Program-made: the position numbers and the translations under genes | Origin: Ectocarpus siliculosus | Lineage: Eukaryota; Sar; Phaeophyceae; Ectocarpales; Ectocarpaceae | Assembly: GCA_000310025.1 (NCBI GenBank) | Contig: FN649734.1 | Location: 3,786,003-3,850,002, forward strand | Direction: 5' to 3' | DNA: 64,000 nucleotides | Shown here: positions 12,220 through 24,200 of the stretch, one piece after another | How positions within the stretch are numbered: position 1 is the stretch's first letter | How the letters are laid out: every line of letters begins with the position of its first letter | Notes under the pieces: generated by a model | What the model saw: only the letters and a program-made list of their open reading frames with translations | Told to the model about the DNA's origin: nothing | Database searches by the model: none

Positions 12220-15200
12220 TGAATGCGATGTAACGAACCCACTTTCACCGTGTGGCACCGTCCCTCGCCAAACCGACCCTCCCCTGACTACCCTCCAATC
12301 ACGCCGTCTGGCGTCCATCGGGCCTCCTGGCTACTGGCTGGCGGCACCATCCCTTGCTCTTCTGAGTTCATGTTAAATCGACTTTCGCAAAAAGCGCATG
12401 GTATCGTCCCGCGTCGAGATCAACCCCTCATATTACCGAACTCCAACCTGCTGGCCCAGTTGAACCTTGTTCACTCATTTCCACCTGCGCGATATCGCCC
12501 GTCGCCGAGCCAGCCTCCTTCTCCCGCCTTGCCATTCTGATTCACTCAGACCTCTTGGCAGGAGTGTTTCTTGACCGCCCCCTGCCCATGCCTTGTCCGT
12601 GTTTATCTGGCATCCCCCACCGCCAACTCAGCCCCTTCCCCGGATTTTTCTCCTGTGATGCCATCGGACGTCTTCTCGAGCTCCTGTGTGTATCACTTTC
12701 TGGTCTCCTTATCCATGGCTTGATCACGCACGCTGACCTGCGTGGCGTCTCGCCTCTAGCCGGATCCACCAATTCTTTCCTCTACCATTCATCACGCATT
12801 CACCCGCACTCCAAGTGTAACCAGTCCCCAGCCTTTGAACGCGTCTCGAGTTCACGTTCCGAAAGCTGCAGGGAGAACTTGAAAGGTGTTCTGATCTATC
12901 GCCTTCCCCGAACCCTTCTCGCGGACTGCGATCTCGTTTCCCTCAGACTTGTGGTTGGACGAACAAAAAATGGGCAGGAGGTGGTATACGCTGAAGCTCG
13001 GAGGAAAGCACGATGGTATGCATGACGGGAGGATGCCGGGGAAAGGGCTGGGTTGACGTGGAGGTGTGCCACTCACAAGAGATGAGTGAGCGAACACGGC
13101 TTGAACAGGAAGGCCGGGCATGGGTAGCACCATGAGCTCGGAGAGGCGCGAGTCGGCAGGGCGGGAGGACGGTCAGAAAGGGGGTTGGAGCAATACCATC
13201 CCGCGGTGGCAATGAATGAGCGAATTGACAAATATGTCGCTTCACTCCGACTTCCTGGCAGGACAGATTCGTGGTCTTCCTGCCCACGCTCTGGCAGCGC
13301 ATTCTCCCCCGCGTGGCATCGCTTCTACATTAGATCCATCCACTTTCCTTCTCCAGCCATGCCATCTTGCTTCCCTCCGACCTCCTGGTTTCACTATTCC
13401 CTGCCCGCCCAGTCCGGGTCGAGTTTACATTTCCGGAACCCTGCATGGAACCTCTAAACGCCGAGAAGCAACCCATTCCCGACCCTTCTCCCGGAATGCT
13501 ATCTTGCGTCTACCCAAGCTAATGGCTTTGCCCATATCTTGGATTCCGATTATTTTTGCGTTCACTTTCGGAGCCTGGCTTGGCATCCGCCTTCGCCGTC
13601 CCAACCCGTTCCGCGACCCTGCTCCCGCCACGCCATCTCGGTTCCGTCAGACCTCCTGGACATGAAAAACAATACTTCCCTCATTAACTTAGACTGCACG
13701 TAGAGGGGCTTCTTGCATGCATGCATGCCTTGTTCACGCCTCGCCCATTCATTCCCACCTGCATCGGCAACGCCCCCTGACGAACTACTGTAGCCGCTTC
13801 CCCGATCCATTTCTTGCCATCGCATTTCGCGCCCACCCGACCGAGTTGCTCGAGTCCCCGATTCCTTGCATGGCTGGGTCCACACGACTTGTTCCCTCAC
13901 TCTCACTAGCGTGGGATCGCTCCTCGCCAGATCAATCCCTTCCCCGACCTCTCTCCTGTCGTGCCCTCTCCGGTCTACCCGATCTCCTGGATAGACCAAC
14001 TCCGTGCCTCCCTCTGCACGCCTTCTTGTACTCTCATCCGAACCAGCCTCTTCCCCACCCGTTTTCCCGTCATGCCATGTCCATTCGAGGCCCTGACTAG
14101 ACGGATGCCTTGCTTCTCAAGACTCGTGACGACACATGTCTGGCTGGCATCGCTCATCCCGTATCTATCTAAACCCTTCTCGCCATGCTATCAGCGGAGC
14201 TCCTGGGAAAAACGGTCCCATGCCTCCCAACCAAGGCGGTATTCACTCACTCTCACATTCGCGGCATCCGTGCTGGCTTTTTCAGTTCCTTCTCCCACCC
14301 TTCTCCTATGTACCATCTACTGTAGCTTCCATCGGGCTCCCGGCTACACCGATCCAGTGCCATCTCGGTTCGATCTCATGCCCCCCTAACTCCTCCATCC
14401 CAAAATTTGGCCTTGTTCGCAAACTCATATTCGATGGTAATCAATTTTCGCCCATCTTTCCCTTTTCCGACCCTTTTCCGGCCGTCCAATCTCGCTTCCC
14501 GCCACACTCCTCCCTACACTCCGATTCCTTGCATCTGAACCGAAGCTGTATTCACTCATCCGTTTCGGCGTGGAATCGCTGGTCCCCCGATCCTTTTCCG
14601 GCCTTGCAACCTATCGTCCGGCTATGGTCTTGTCAAAACAGCTTCCTTGCCTTCCAATCGAAACCGAGATTCAGTCACAGGTTCCTGCGTGGTATCGCTC
14701 GACCACTCCCTTCGCCTACTCTTCTCTGGCCATGACATCCAAAGTCTAATGGAGCTCCAGGGCTCAGCGGCACCTTGCCTTCGATTCCACCACATACGCA
14801 TGGATTACTCATTCTTGTTTTCGTTGCGCTCGCCCTCGCCAATCCAGCCCCTTCATTAACTCTACTTCCACCATGCCACCTCCCTTCTAGTGGAGGCCCT
14901 GGGTGTATCCAGTACTTGCCTGCCAGCCCATCGACTCTCACTTCCGTGGCATCCGTACTTGCCAGTACAGCCCCTTTCCCCGATACTCACCCCGACTTGC
15001 CATTTCCGGCCCATTGTAGGCCCTGTCTACACCGGTTCCTTGCCTTTCCCAACCTAATCGGTATTCACTCTCACATTCCTGTCTCCCATCGCTCGTCCCG
15101 TAGACGTCCCTTCCCAAAACCTTCTCCCGCAGCTCCTGGCCAGACATACCCTTGGCCGTCTCGTCCCAAAAAGCGTCCATACTCACTCTCACCTTCGTCA

Positions 15201-16860
15201 CATCCGTCCTCGATATTTCAGCCCCTTCCCGACCCTCGCCCGCCATGTCATGTCGCGTTCGTTCATGCTCCTGGCCCGCCGATTCCGTGACTCCCAACCC
15301 ACGCCTGCTTCACCCACTGTCGCCACTTGCATCCCTCCTGCCCTAACCAACTCCTTTCCCGATTATTCTCCGGTCTGGCCATCTCTGGTACATTCCAGAC
15401 TCTGGCTACATAGAGAGTTTGCTTACCCAGCAGTGCGGACTTTACTCCCACTTTCCTACGTGGAATCGCTCCTTTCCTACGAACCCCTCTCCCGTCATGC
15501 AGTCTATGCTCCTGGCTATACCCACTCAATTCGTGCCCACTTTGAGCCACCTCTCTGTCTTGGACATCGGTGCTCGAAACAGCAATCCCTGCCCCAGACT
15601 CTTTCCCGTCATACCATCTCGCGTGCTGCAACACTCCTCGCATTAACGTGTTCTTTGCATCCCAACCAAAAGCGGCATTCACTATCGTAACACATTCCTG
15701 CGTGGCGTCACTCCTCCAGGACAAACCTGCCCCGACCCTTCTACCGACACGCCATCGGGCGCTCGCTTCATCAATTCCTGGCCTCTTGACCCACATCTTC
15801 TTCATTCGCTATTTCCTGCGTGGCATCGTTCTTGGCCAGAACAAGCCCTTCTACGACCCGTCTTCCGAAATACAATCTCCCTACCAACCGATAGCTCCTG
15901 GCTCCATGCAGGTGGCTCCGCGCAGTTCTGGCCTCCAACCGAACGCGGTATGAACTCACACTTTCCCTTCAGGGACATCGCTATTCTCGTTGCAACCCCT
16001 TCCCCGACGTTTCTTCCACCATGCATGCCGTATCGGGTCCTGCCAAACCCATGGCGGAACCAATTATTTGCCTCCCAACCAACAAACATTCACTCACACG
16101 TTCTTGCGTGTCATCGCTCTTCCCGCTACCAACCCCTTTCCTGACGCTCCTCCCACCGTGCCTCTGGCGTTCCGCTAAATGCAGAGCTGAATTATCCCTT
16201 ACCTCCCGCCCCATGCGTTGTTCACTCACACTCACCTCAACGACATGCGTCCTGTCGCCAATCCAGCTATTCCGCGGACCTTTCGCCCGCCGTGCTGTCC
16301 CCCGTCCATCCAAACTGTGGCGACGCCAATTCCATGCTTCCATCCCAGCGAGGTACATATTCCCTCACGCTTTTCCGTGTGGCATCCCCCTCGCATGACC
16401 ACGTCATTCCTCAACCTTTGTCCCTCCATGCCCCCTCACGTCCCACCGAGCCCCATGCTGCACAGACATGTTGCAGCCTAGTCCATGCCTTGTTCATCGC
16501 TTCCATTTGTTCGAGAGGGCAACCACAAAGCTGCGAGAAAATGCTTCACAAGGGGGTCCTCGCATCTCATCTGCGTCGCATACCCCATCGCCGAACCGAC
16601 TCCCGACCTCTCTCCACCATTTCCATCTCGTGTGCCCCAGAGCTGCTGGAGACCCCGATTATTGGCCCCTCTTCACGCCTTGTCTACTCCCTTTTCCCCT
16701 TCGTGGAATGTTTCATCGCCAGACCATTTCCCCCGTCATGCCATCGGGCGTCCCTCGGAGTTCCTGCTTCTACCAGTTCGTCGCGTCCCTGCCCGCGTCG
16801 ATATACCCACCTTCCTCCATTTTACAACGCACCTCACCCACCCATCTTCTTTTGTTGAGG
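12220..16860. repeat. Degenerate minisatellite, units of about 100-145 bp
   Basis: A C/T-rich motif recurs across the region: a core like CGTGGCATCGCTC, then a ...CC(A/T)CCCCTTCCCCGACC-like segment, CCATGCCATCTCG, and CTCCTGG. Copies of the core sit near 12247, 12387, 12487, 13316, 13916, 14150, 14570, 14690, 14945, 15085, 15463, 15705, 15825, 15973 and 16105, about 100-145 bp apart where dense. Units are diverged by eye (roughly 60-75% alike). The long frames on both strands follow from base composition and are not treated as genes. Confidence 0.75.
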
Positions 16861-17566
16861 TGTTCGGCGGACGACCAAACGCGCACACCCTAGCAGTCGA
16901 CCCTTGTGGGGATATGTAAGTCGTGTTGACATGTACGGAGCCCAAGCAGAGGTTGGCCACAGAGCTCAAAGCACAGGGGGCTCCGAAACTGCCAAATCAT
17001 CAGATAGCACGGATACCCCCCTCCCGTGTACACCATTTTTCGACCGCCATGTACTCCAAACAGCCACCCCTGCTCGGTGCGTGGTACGATCACGGAGACT
17101 TTCCGAACCTTGCCCGGGTGGAATGGCAACAAAATCGAAACACAGCAGACCTATCTCCCAAACTCTTGATCCTGCCTCTCAAAAATCTCCACAACCTCTC
17201 AGTGTCTACTTTACGGAACTCCAAACTTGCAAAGTTTCGATGATGGTGCGTTTCCTTTCCTTCAATTATATCTTGCATATCAACTATTCAGAACATTATC
17301 TCCAACAAATACAACTCCAACACACCAAATTCCATGTCACGCTACATACACGATGAATGACCAATCGCGAGGGCAAACCCATTGTTTGGAAAACCTCAAA
17401 TAATCAAACGCAGTCCACACACACCACATTTCCCTAACGATTTCTGGTATCCAGCCCCCCTGTTCCAACTGCTCTCAACTCTCATCAGGATCCGCAGGGA
17501 AATCGCGGGAACCAGAAATGGTGCCATCGAAACCTTGACGCCATCAAGAGTGACTCCCTCTACACC
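16861..17566. other. Unassigned stretch
   Basis: Short frames only. No domain, repeat unit or RNA gene was recognised. Confidence 0.4.
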
Positions 17567-19062
17567 CAGGTTTCTTACCTACCTGGCTTTTATTCTTGCG
17601 CCCTCTTTCCCCGTAGCAAAGGCAGGCAGGCAGGAAAACCAGCTATCGCAACTGCGTGCGAACAAGCACACACAAAGAGCCCTCTGGCTGCCGAGAAATC
17701 AAGCTAGATCTCGACACCTTCAACCACTAGTCCCGATTTCGAAATCTGGATGGAAATCAGAAATCAGGGGCCCAGTCTCTCCGCCCAGCTGCTCTGAAAT
17801 CAGTCTCGATCTTTCGAAACTTGCCGAGAAACCAGCCTAGATCATTTCCCGACGACACACCGTGCTCTACTCTAGACAGACCCCTTCTCGCCTTTCGTTC
17901 CGTGGTCGTGGTTGTGGTGCCTTGTCGTCCTTTCCTAGAATCATCGTGTCATGGTGGCGGGGGGATGGAAGATCATGACTTGCTTGAGGTCTTGCCCACC
18001 AGGGACGATACGCAAGGAAAACGGATCGACCTGCAAAAAGCAGAGTGGGATGGAGACACGGGGGCGCGTGAGGGGGCGTCAGCCGCTGCGTCGCTCATCG
18101 CCCCCGACAAGACGAGCGAGCCACAACGACCGGCGGAACTGCTGCCGTACTTCTGTGCTCTAGCATGCGCGTTGAAACGACTCCCGGTAGCAACAAACGA
18201 GCCGGCTTACCTGCTCTAAAGAGAAGCGAGCTACACGCGTGAACCGACTCGGAAACATAGGAAGACGCAACGAGTTATAGGATTTTCACTCCAACCCAAA
18301 GCTTCATGCAAGCAAAAACACGGGTAGCCAACGGGAGGTTGTAACTGGTGCCCAAACTCCCGGGGGTCAGGTTGCGACGTTGGGATCGACCTTGGACAAC
18401 ATGTAGTCTATGCCGCCATTCGGCCCTATTTATTCACGCCGAAATCCGTGATGTAGGGCTAGCTGCAAACGTCGGCGTACAACCGGACCCTCGGCACGTT
18501 GTGGGGAGGTTGTGCACCAGATACAACCTTCCTTGCCCACCCGTGAAGAACTGCACACGTGCAAGTATTACCGAGTCGTCGTTTCCGACCACCGATAGGA
18601 TTTTCACCGCAAGCCAAGGCTTCGCGCCAACCAAGAACTACACACATATAGGTGCTACCGAGTCGTTGTTTCCGACGACATGTAGAACTTTCACCGTAAG
18701 CCAAAAATAAGCTTCGTGCAAGCCAAGAACTGAACACGTGTAGGTGCTACCGAGTCGTCGTTTCCAACGACTGATTGGGTTTTCACCGCAGGACGAAAAC
18801 AGCTTCGTGCGAGCCAAGAGCTGAACATATGCAAGCGCTACCGAGCGTCCTCGCACAGAACGATACTGCAATGACTGATATGATTTTCACCGCAAGCCAA
18901 ACAACAATCTTCATGCGAGCTACTGTAACTAGCATATCAATATATATAGGTGTTCCCGCGTAATCTCTACCCCATACATACAGTAGAAGGTTTCTTGCCT
19001 ACCTGTCTTTTTTCGCCCGCTTTCCCCAAAGTCAGGCAAGGCAGGCAGGAAAAACCAACTGC
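17567..19062. repeat. Pair of direct repeats about 1.42 kb apart
   Basis: About 80 bp at 17567-17645 and 18987-19062 share ggtttctt(a/g)cctacctg, a gcccnctttcccc core and ggcaggcaggaaaa. Each copy is also a weak inverted repeat, because its cctacctg start faces its caggcagg end. The segment between them holds a minisatellite and one weak frame starting at ATG 17965 (84 codons, unrecognised). It may be a small non-autonomous element or a duplication. Confidence 0.5.
18280..18930. repeat. Minisatellite of about 92-bp units, roughly 4-5 copies
   Basis: Units begin near 18545, 18632, 18724 and 18818 with aagaactgnacacgtg and run through gctaccgagtcgtcgtttcc, ttttcaccgcaagcc and gcttcgtgcaagcc. 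Unit lengths are about 87-105 bp. A partial copy lies at 18280-18345. Confidence 0.85.
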
Positions 19063-19103
19063 TGAGTACGTGTCGCAACTTCGTGCGTTCGAGCGAGTAG
19101 CAA

Positions 19104-20540
19104 GTGCACAGAGAGGTTCAGGACGATGACATCGCTGCGGAAGCCTTGGCTCGCTGGCGCCGTGTCACACGGGGAAAGGGAAAAGGGCGTCCGACGCAAG
19201 TCGTCGTCAAGCTGAGCGGGGTGTTTAAGCCTGCAGCTTACACCCCACACAAAGGCGCACCTCGTGCGGCGTCTGGTGTGGGCCGCGTGACGATGAAGGA
19301 CGCGGACGATAACAAAGGTGACTGACTTGTGCTTTGGGACATCGCCCATGTTCGTCTTGTGAGCGACTGGAAATCACCTCCTGCGGCAGCAGCACCTTCA
19401 GCGAATGAGAACACAAGCGCAGCGTACGACGACAACGCTCAGTTCTACGCTTCCCCGAGACCTTCGTACGTGGTGTGCTCACAAGTTGTGAATGCCTCCT
19501 TCCCTTCTCCCTTCGGTGAACATTGTGCCGAACAACGGCATGGGTTTAAGAAGCTTTTTTTCTGACCCACCTTTCCACACATTTTTTTTTCGCGTGTTTT
19601 TTTCGCAGATGATGAAGATTCGGACGACGGCGATGACAACGAATACGATGGTCATGACTGCGGCGACGTTGGTAGTTCCGGCCGTAGCGATCACGGGGTT
19701 GAGGCAGGGGGCGAGGCCAGGGGCGGGGGAGGTGGACCCGGGAGCGGGGGAGGCGGAGCCGGGACCGGCGATGATGTCGACATGCATGACTGGGTGAGTG
19801 GTTATCAACGTGTGAGTGACAGCCTCCTCCTAGGCTGGTTATTGTGCGAAAGGTGCTCTTTTTTTCATCCGGCATTCGAACATCGTTGTTCGAATGTCCA
19901 TTGATACGGCTGTTGTCGGCCAACTGTATCAGCTAGGTAACGGGCAGTCTGCGCTGAAGGTTCGCCTGGATATCTTCCACGGCCTCCAACGCGTGTCAAA
20001 GCTGTGCAAGAAGAGCCACGGCGCCTTCAGGCCCTTCATGGCTCGACTGAGAGATGCCTTACTTCATTGTCAACTGGATGACATCAAAGAGGCAAGTGCT
20101 GTTGACGTTGTCGTCATCGGTCTGATCAAGACTTTGACAAGGCTTCAAATGTCGGCATTCACATTGTGTGCGCCTAGTTTGTGTATGCTACAATGACTGA
20201 CATCCAATTTCGTTTCAAACTGCAGGTAGAGCAGGCCCTTGGATCCAAAGGAATGATACCAGAAGCCGTTGCTGAGTACAAGGACAAGAACTGGACGTAT
20301 TTCGTTCGGAATTGTCGGCGGCTGGTGCCGGAGCAGAAACGATTGCTCGAGCGCTTCAATTTGGTGATTAGTCAGTTCCAGAACGTAGTCGATGCGAAAT
20401 CCGGAGAAGAACTTCTTCGGCCTAAGGCAATGCAGGCCATCGTTCAGCTCGGATCTACGAATGGATCTGGACTCCTCGGGGATCTTTGCTGTGCGCATCA
20501 CGCATCTACCTTGCCTGCTGTATCTTTTGTCGTCGACTGA
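19104..20540 (+). CDS. Transposon-protein-like gene, four exons, 5' end missing or unseen
   Basis: Exons 19104-19317, 19609-19793, 19933-20091 and 20226-20540 chain with matching phases to about 290 residues. Exon 1 is basic (RWRRVTRGKGKGRP), exon 2 is Asp- and Gly-rich (DDEDSDDGDD), and exons 3-4 carry a helical domain beginning GNGQSALKVRLDIFHGLQRV and continuing WTYFVRNCRRLVPEQ. From memory that domain resembles one found in large transposon-encoded proteins of algae and animals, sometimes with a 3'-5' exonuclease; this was not checked. No ATG begins exon 1 (an in-frame stop precedes GTG 19104, and acceptor-like AG sites lie nearby), so a 5' exon is missing, or was lost where the 18.99-kb repeat abuts. 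The exon 3 donor is gag|gcaagt, a strong GC-AG type. After GSGLL the family similarity fades and the frame ends early. Confidence 0.55.
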
Positions 20541-23500
20541 GAGTGGCGACGGACCATGTAGACACTAAGCGTGGCCCCCTGTAGCTTCTACAAGACGTGG
20601 CTGGAGCTTGCCAAAAGAAAGGCGGACCAGAGACGTCGTGGGTGGGCTGTTCTCGTTTGTGTTTTCGGTCGATACACCAAGCAGAGCGTGGATTTCGGTG
20701 TGAGCATCTGCCGTGTCTCGACTTCCGTTCTGTGGAAAGTGGTGGGAGACATGATATTCCTACACACACAGCGGGAGCAGTCTTGTAAATGATGACGGAT
20801 GAGCGGACTGGTCGGCGGTTAGGATAATTTGATTCAAAAGCCACGCAGCGGCTGCTCTCTAAATGGCTGCTTGTTGATGAACATTGACTCATCTTCCCGT
20901 TGTATCCACAACCGACGCTTGTAACCGCAGACAACAAGGGTGCACAGCAGAGCGAGAATCCTCCTGGGCTATTAGCTAGCTACGATGATGCAGGACTTCG
21001 CCGACGGCCATCGCCGGTGGTAGAAGAATGTAGAAGGTTCTTTGAGAGGCAGGCACCCGAAAGAACGTGGCTTTTGTTTACGGCTCTCTTCATGTGATTG
21101 ATTGTGGTGAGATCCGCTCACGCGCCACAATCAAAGACGGCAAGCCGGCAACATGGACAGCGGCGATGTGCCTCTCGTTCTTCTCGCAGCCGCACTCTCA
21201 ACGCCCGGCCGAGAGGATCAGCAGAGAATCCTGAGCGCTCTGAGAGAGGGGGAAGCAAAAGAGGTTATACAGTCTACACATACATCATGCAGGTTTTCTT
21301 TTCTCGCCTGATAAATCCACCGCTGGCTGCCGCAGCTTCCGTTGGAAACAGGTTCTCTGCCGAGGTCTGCATCTTCACGCCTGGATCGGGGTCTGGAACC
21401 TGCGAGAGGACGGCCGTGTAGTGCTGCGATGTTTGGTTTTTGGGCACAGCTCGGTCGTGAGCGCGCTTGGTCGTCTGGGTATGGGCGTGGGAGAGAGGGG
21501 ACCACTTTTTTTTCCCGTAGCATCCATCCACCGTACGTGCGAGACGGTAAAATGGGCAATAGCCTCCCCCCCCCACCTTCTTCTTGCGCGGGTTGTTACG
21601 AGACACAAAGTCCTGCGTCTGTCGGAGTATCTGTCACCGACACTACATAATCGACTGGTGGAGTGTGTGAATAATTTATATATTTGTCTTGCACCTACAG
21701 CAGCAGACAATACATACTCCGGAGTACTATGGTGGCCGGTTGTAGCATCGCTCCCCCCACTCCGAGAAAATACTTGAATACATGCGTAAATCAAGAAGCG
21801 ACACGCGTGCCAACATTCTTCACCCATTCCACTCATTGCGCTACTTTCATCACAAGAAAAATACATCCGTGGTATTGCGAAGCCCTCCCCCATTGATAAA
21901 GTCTTTCTCTTCTCGTGAATTACGTTGCAGCTACACGATGCAGTACTGTGGTTAGCGCCGGCACTTCAGAACCTGAGGAGTTATGAAATTCAAGAAAGAA
22001 AACTTAAGAACATGGACAGAACGGGTGCTCAGTCGAGAAACCTACCAGAACACCAAAACCTGCATGTATATCGAGTAATCGCGGTTGGGGCACCCAACAG
22101 AGAAGAATAGGAAACGAGCCTCGGCCTAGGAAACATCTTGAATGCGGGCGCTAAATGTGTTTGTTGCTTTTCAAGTAGCCTTACGAGCACCCTCTTTGTT
22201 CTACAAGGTTGTATCAGCGGATAAAAGGATGCGAATGACTCACGTTGGAACCTGCCCTCGCGAACGTTGACTACTCATGGCGACTACTCATGGCGGCTAC
22301 TCATGGCGGCCTGTACCTTGCCTCTCGGAGGTCCGGTCTTGGCTTGATTGTGGAGCTCAGAGTAACGAATACCGGTCTCACTACGTTCGAATAGCACAGC
22401 TAGCTGCTTGTGATACGAAGGAGAGTGGGACAAGTGTAAGCGTGATCGTCGGCAGGTTTCTCGCTTCCAGGTGGTTTTGAGTGATGATGGATGATTGGTA
22501 GACGTGTCAGGCCGAGGAGCCTCCTCGACAAGACGTAACTGTTGCTCTTCGTCGAAACGTGCGGCTCGACCACCGACGCTTCGACACCCTTTCGGAAGAA
22601 GTAAGCACAACAAGATGCCGCACACCCTTAGCAGGATGCAGCGCGCCCTTAATGCGACTCACCGAATACCTCACGGCGCTTCGCGCTTGGTGAAGTGCTA
22701 GCCTGGCGTGCTCCGTCCCGGCTTTGTAGGGATGTGAGGTTCGGTGTCTAACGGTTCCGGCATGCACGACTATGAGCAATGAGTACGACCCCCCCGCCCA
22801 GGGCGAAGGGGTAGACGACCACCCACTGAGTGGGCTAGATTTGGAGGCTGCTCGATGTTGGTTTTGGGATTCTCCAAGAATAGGAAAGAAGAGATACGAA
22901 GACGATAGACATGTGTACAGATTCTCAAGGAACAATGATCAGGAGAGGGAGGGAGGGAGAGGGAGATCGGAACGTTGTAAGCGTGTCGGATGTCTTCTGC
23001 CACAGGCCTGAACTCCCTAAATTTCACGACCGGTGGAGAACAGCCGGGAAGGCAAGACCTTCCATTCCGTTTGGCTTGAAGCATGGTACACGGTTGGCCT
23101 CTGGTGCACTCCGCCGTGTGACATCGTTTGGTTGCGCAATTGCTCTCTTCGTTTGGTGGCTTCGTGGCACGCCGTGGAGCACTTCCCTTCGAAAGCATAC
23201 TTCGACACGTGTACGAACACGAAGAAATATATATGTACTTGGCGGGTCCCCAAGGGACTCAGCTTTCAGGCATGAGAAGACCATCCCTTCCTTCCACTGG
23301 ACGGTTCGTGATGGATCTCCGGATGAGGGGGCCGTTATGGATACCAGGAAGACCGTGCGGCTCAGCCACATGCAAATATGAAGTTGGACGGCTCGTAGCT
23401 ACGGAATATGACCCGCGGACAGATCATAAATCACGGGTGGGTGCCTCCCCAACGGGATCGGCTGACATGTGACGGCCAGCTTGGGTCAAGGATTGATTGT

Positions 23501-24200
23501 GGTAATCTGTGTTCCCGGGTACGGGGAGTTTGTTGGTTGCGTGTGTATTCGAGGGGGGGTAATCTTGACCCCAACTCCCAATCACGAGTTTTCTCCTGAA
23601 CAGGATACGTAATTTATTAATGTGCGAGGCGCTTTTTCTGAAAACCCGAGAGCTCAGAAGTTGGTGCCACACCGGACGTGATGGAGACGGAACTTTCTCA
23701 AGAATCTTGTCCCTTTTCGACTTTTGGGGCTGTCTTCCTCGCGAGCGACTTCGAACCAGCATTCTTGGGAAAGGGTGTATGTAGTCCGTCAGATTTCCCA
23801 AAATCACTCGCCTTTGGTTTCGCGGACGGGGTTTGTTATTTCGGCAAAGCCATATTGAGAGTGTTTTCCCGAGATCCTAGCTGGGTCATGTTTCGCGATA
23901 TCTCGGCTCATGACTCTTTCGAGACGACGTCACGTGCAAGTCCTTTATTGAGTTCAATTCCCGATTGGAGCTTCGCTGGAAAATGTCGAGTTCCCTGGAA
24001 GGCACCGCAACACCAAATAAAATGCTCTCATTTGAACTGTTTGGGATAGAACCGCACAAATCGTGCGTAGTTTGTACCTCTACGCGTAGATGTGCGCCGC
24101 ACCAATCGACCAACCACCGGAAGGCATCAGTCTTGTTTTAGGCCCTCAACACCTACGTTGCCCTACTCATCGCAAGCCAATGCAATCGTCTACACAAGCG
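20541..24200. other. 3.7-kb stretch with no supported gene
   Basis: Frames up to about 170 codons occur on both strands, but none shows family motifs or a coherent exon chain. The best candidate is a short plus-strand frame from ATG 21152 (MDSGDVPLVLLAAALSTPGR), too short to call. The right end includes the 3' flank of the minus-strand coiled-coil gene. Confidence 0.4.
22269..22307. repeat. Three 13-bp tandem units
   Basis: The unit gactactcatggc occurs twice, followed by ggctactcatggc. It is a small minisatellite with no obvious role. Confidence 0.8.

Noticed and set aside
12220-16860. CRISPR array or repeat-protein gene
   Set aside because: Units are about 130 bp and diverged, with no short constant repeats or unique spacers; frames are inconsistent between units.
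17567-19062. Retroelement long terminal repeats
   Set aside because: Repeats are about 80 bp and the interior is a minisatellite with no coding region of such an element.
22507-23381. Several 110-156 codon frames on both strands
   Set aside because: Overlapping frames with no splice-coherent neighbours or recognisable motifs.
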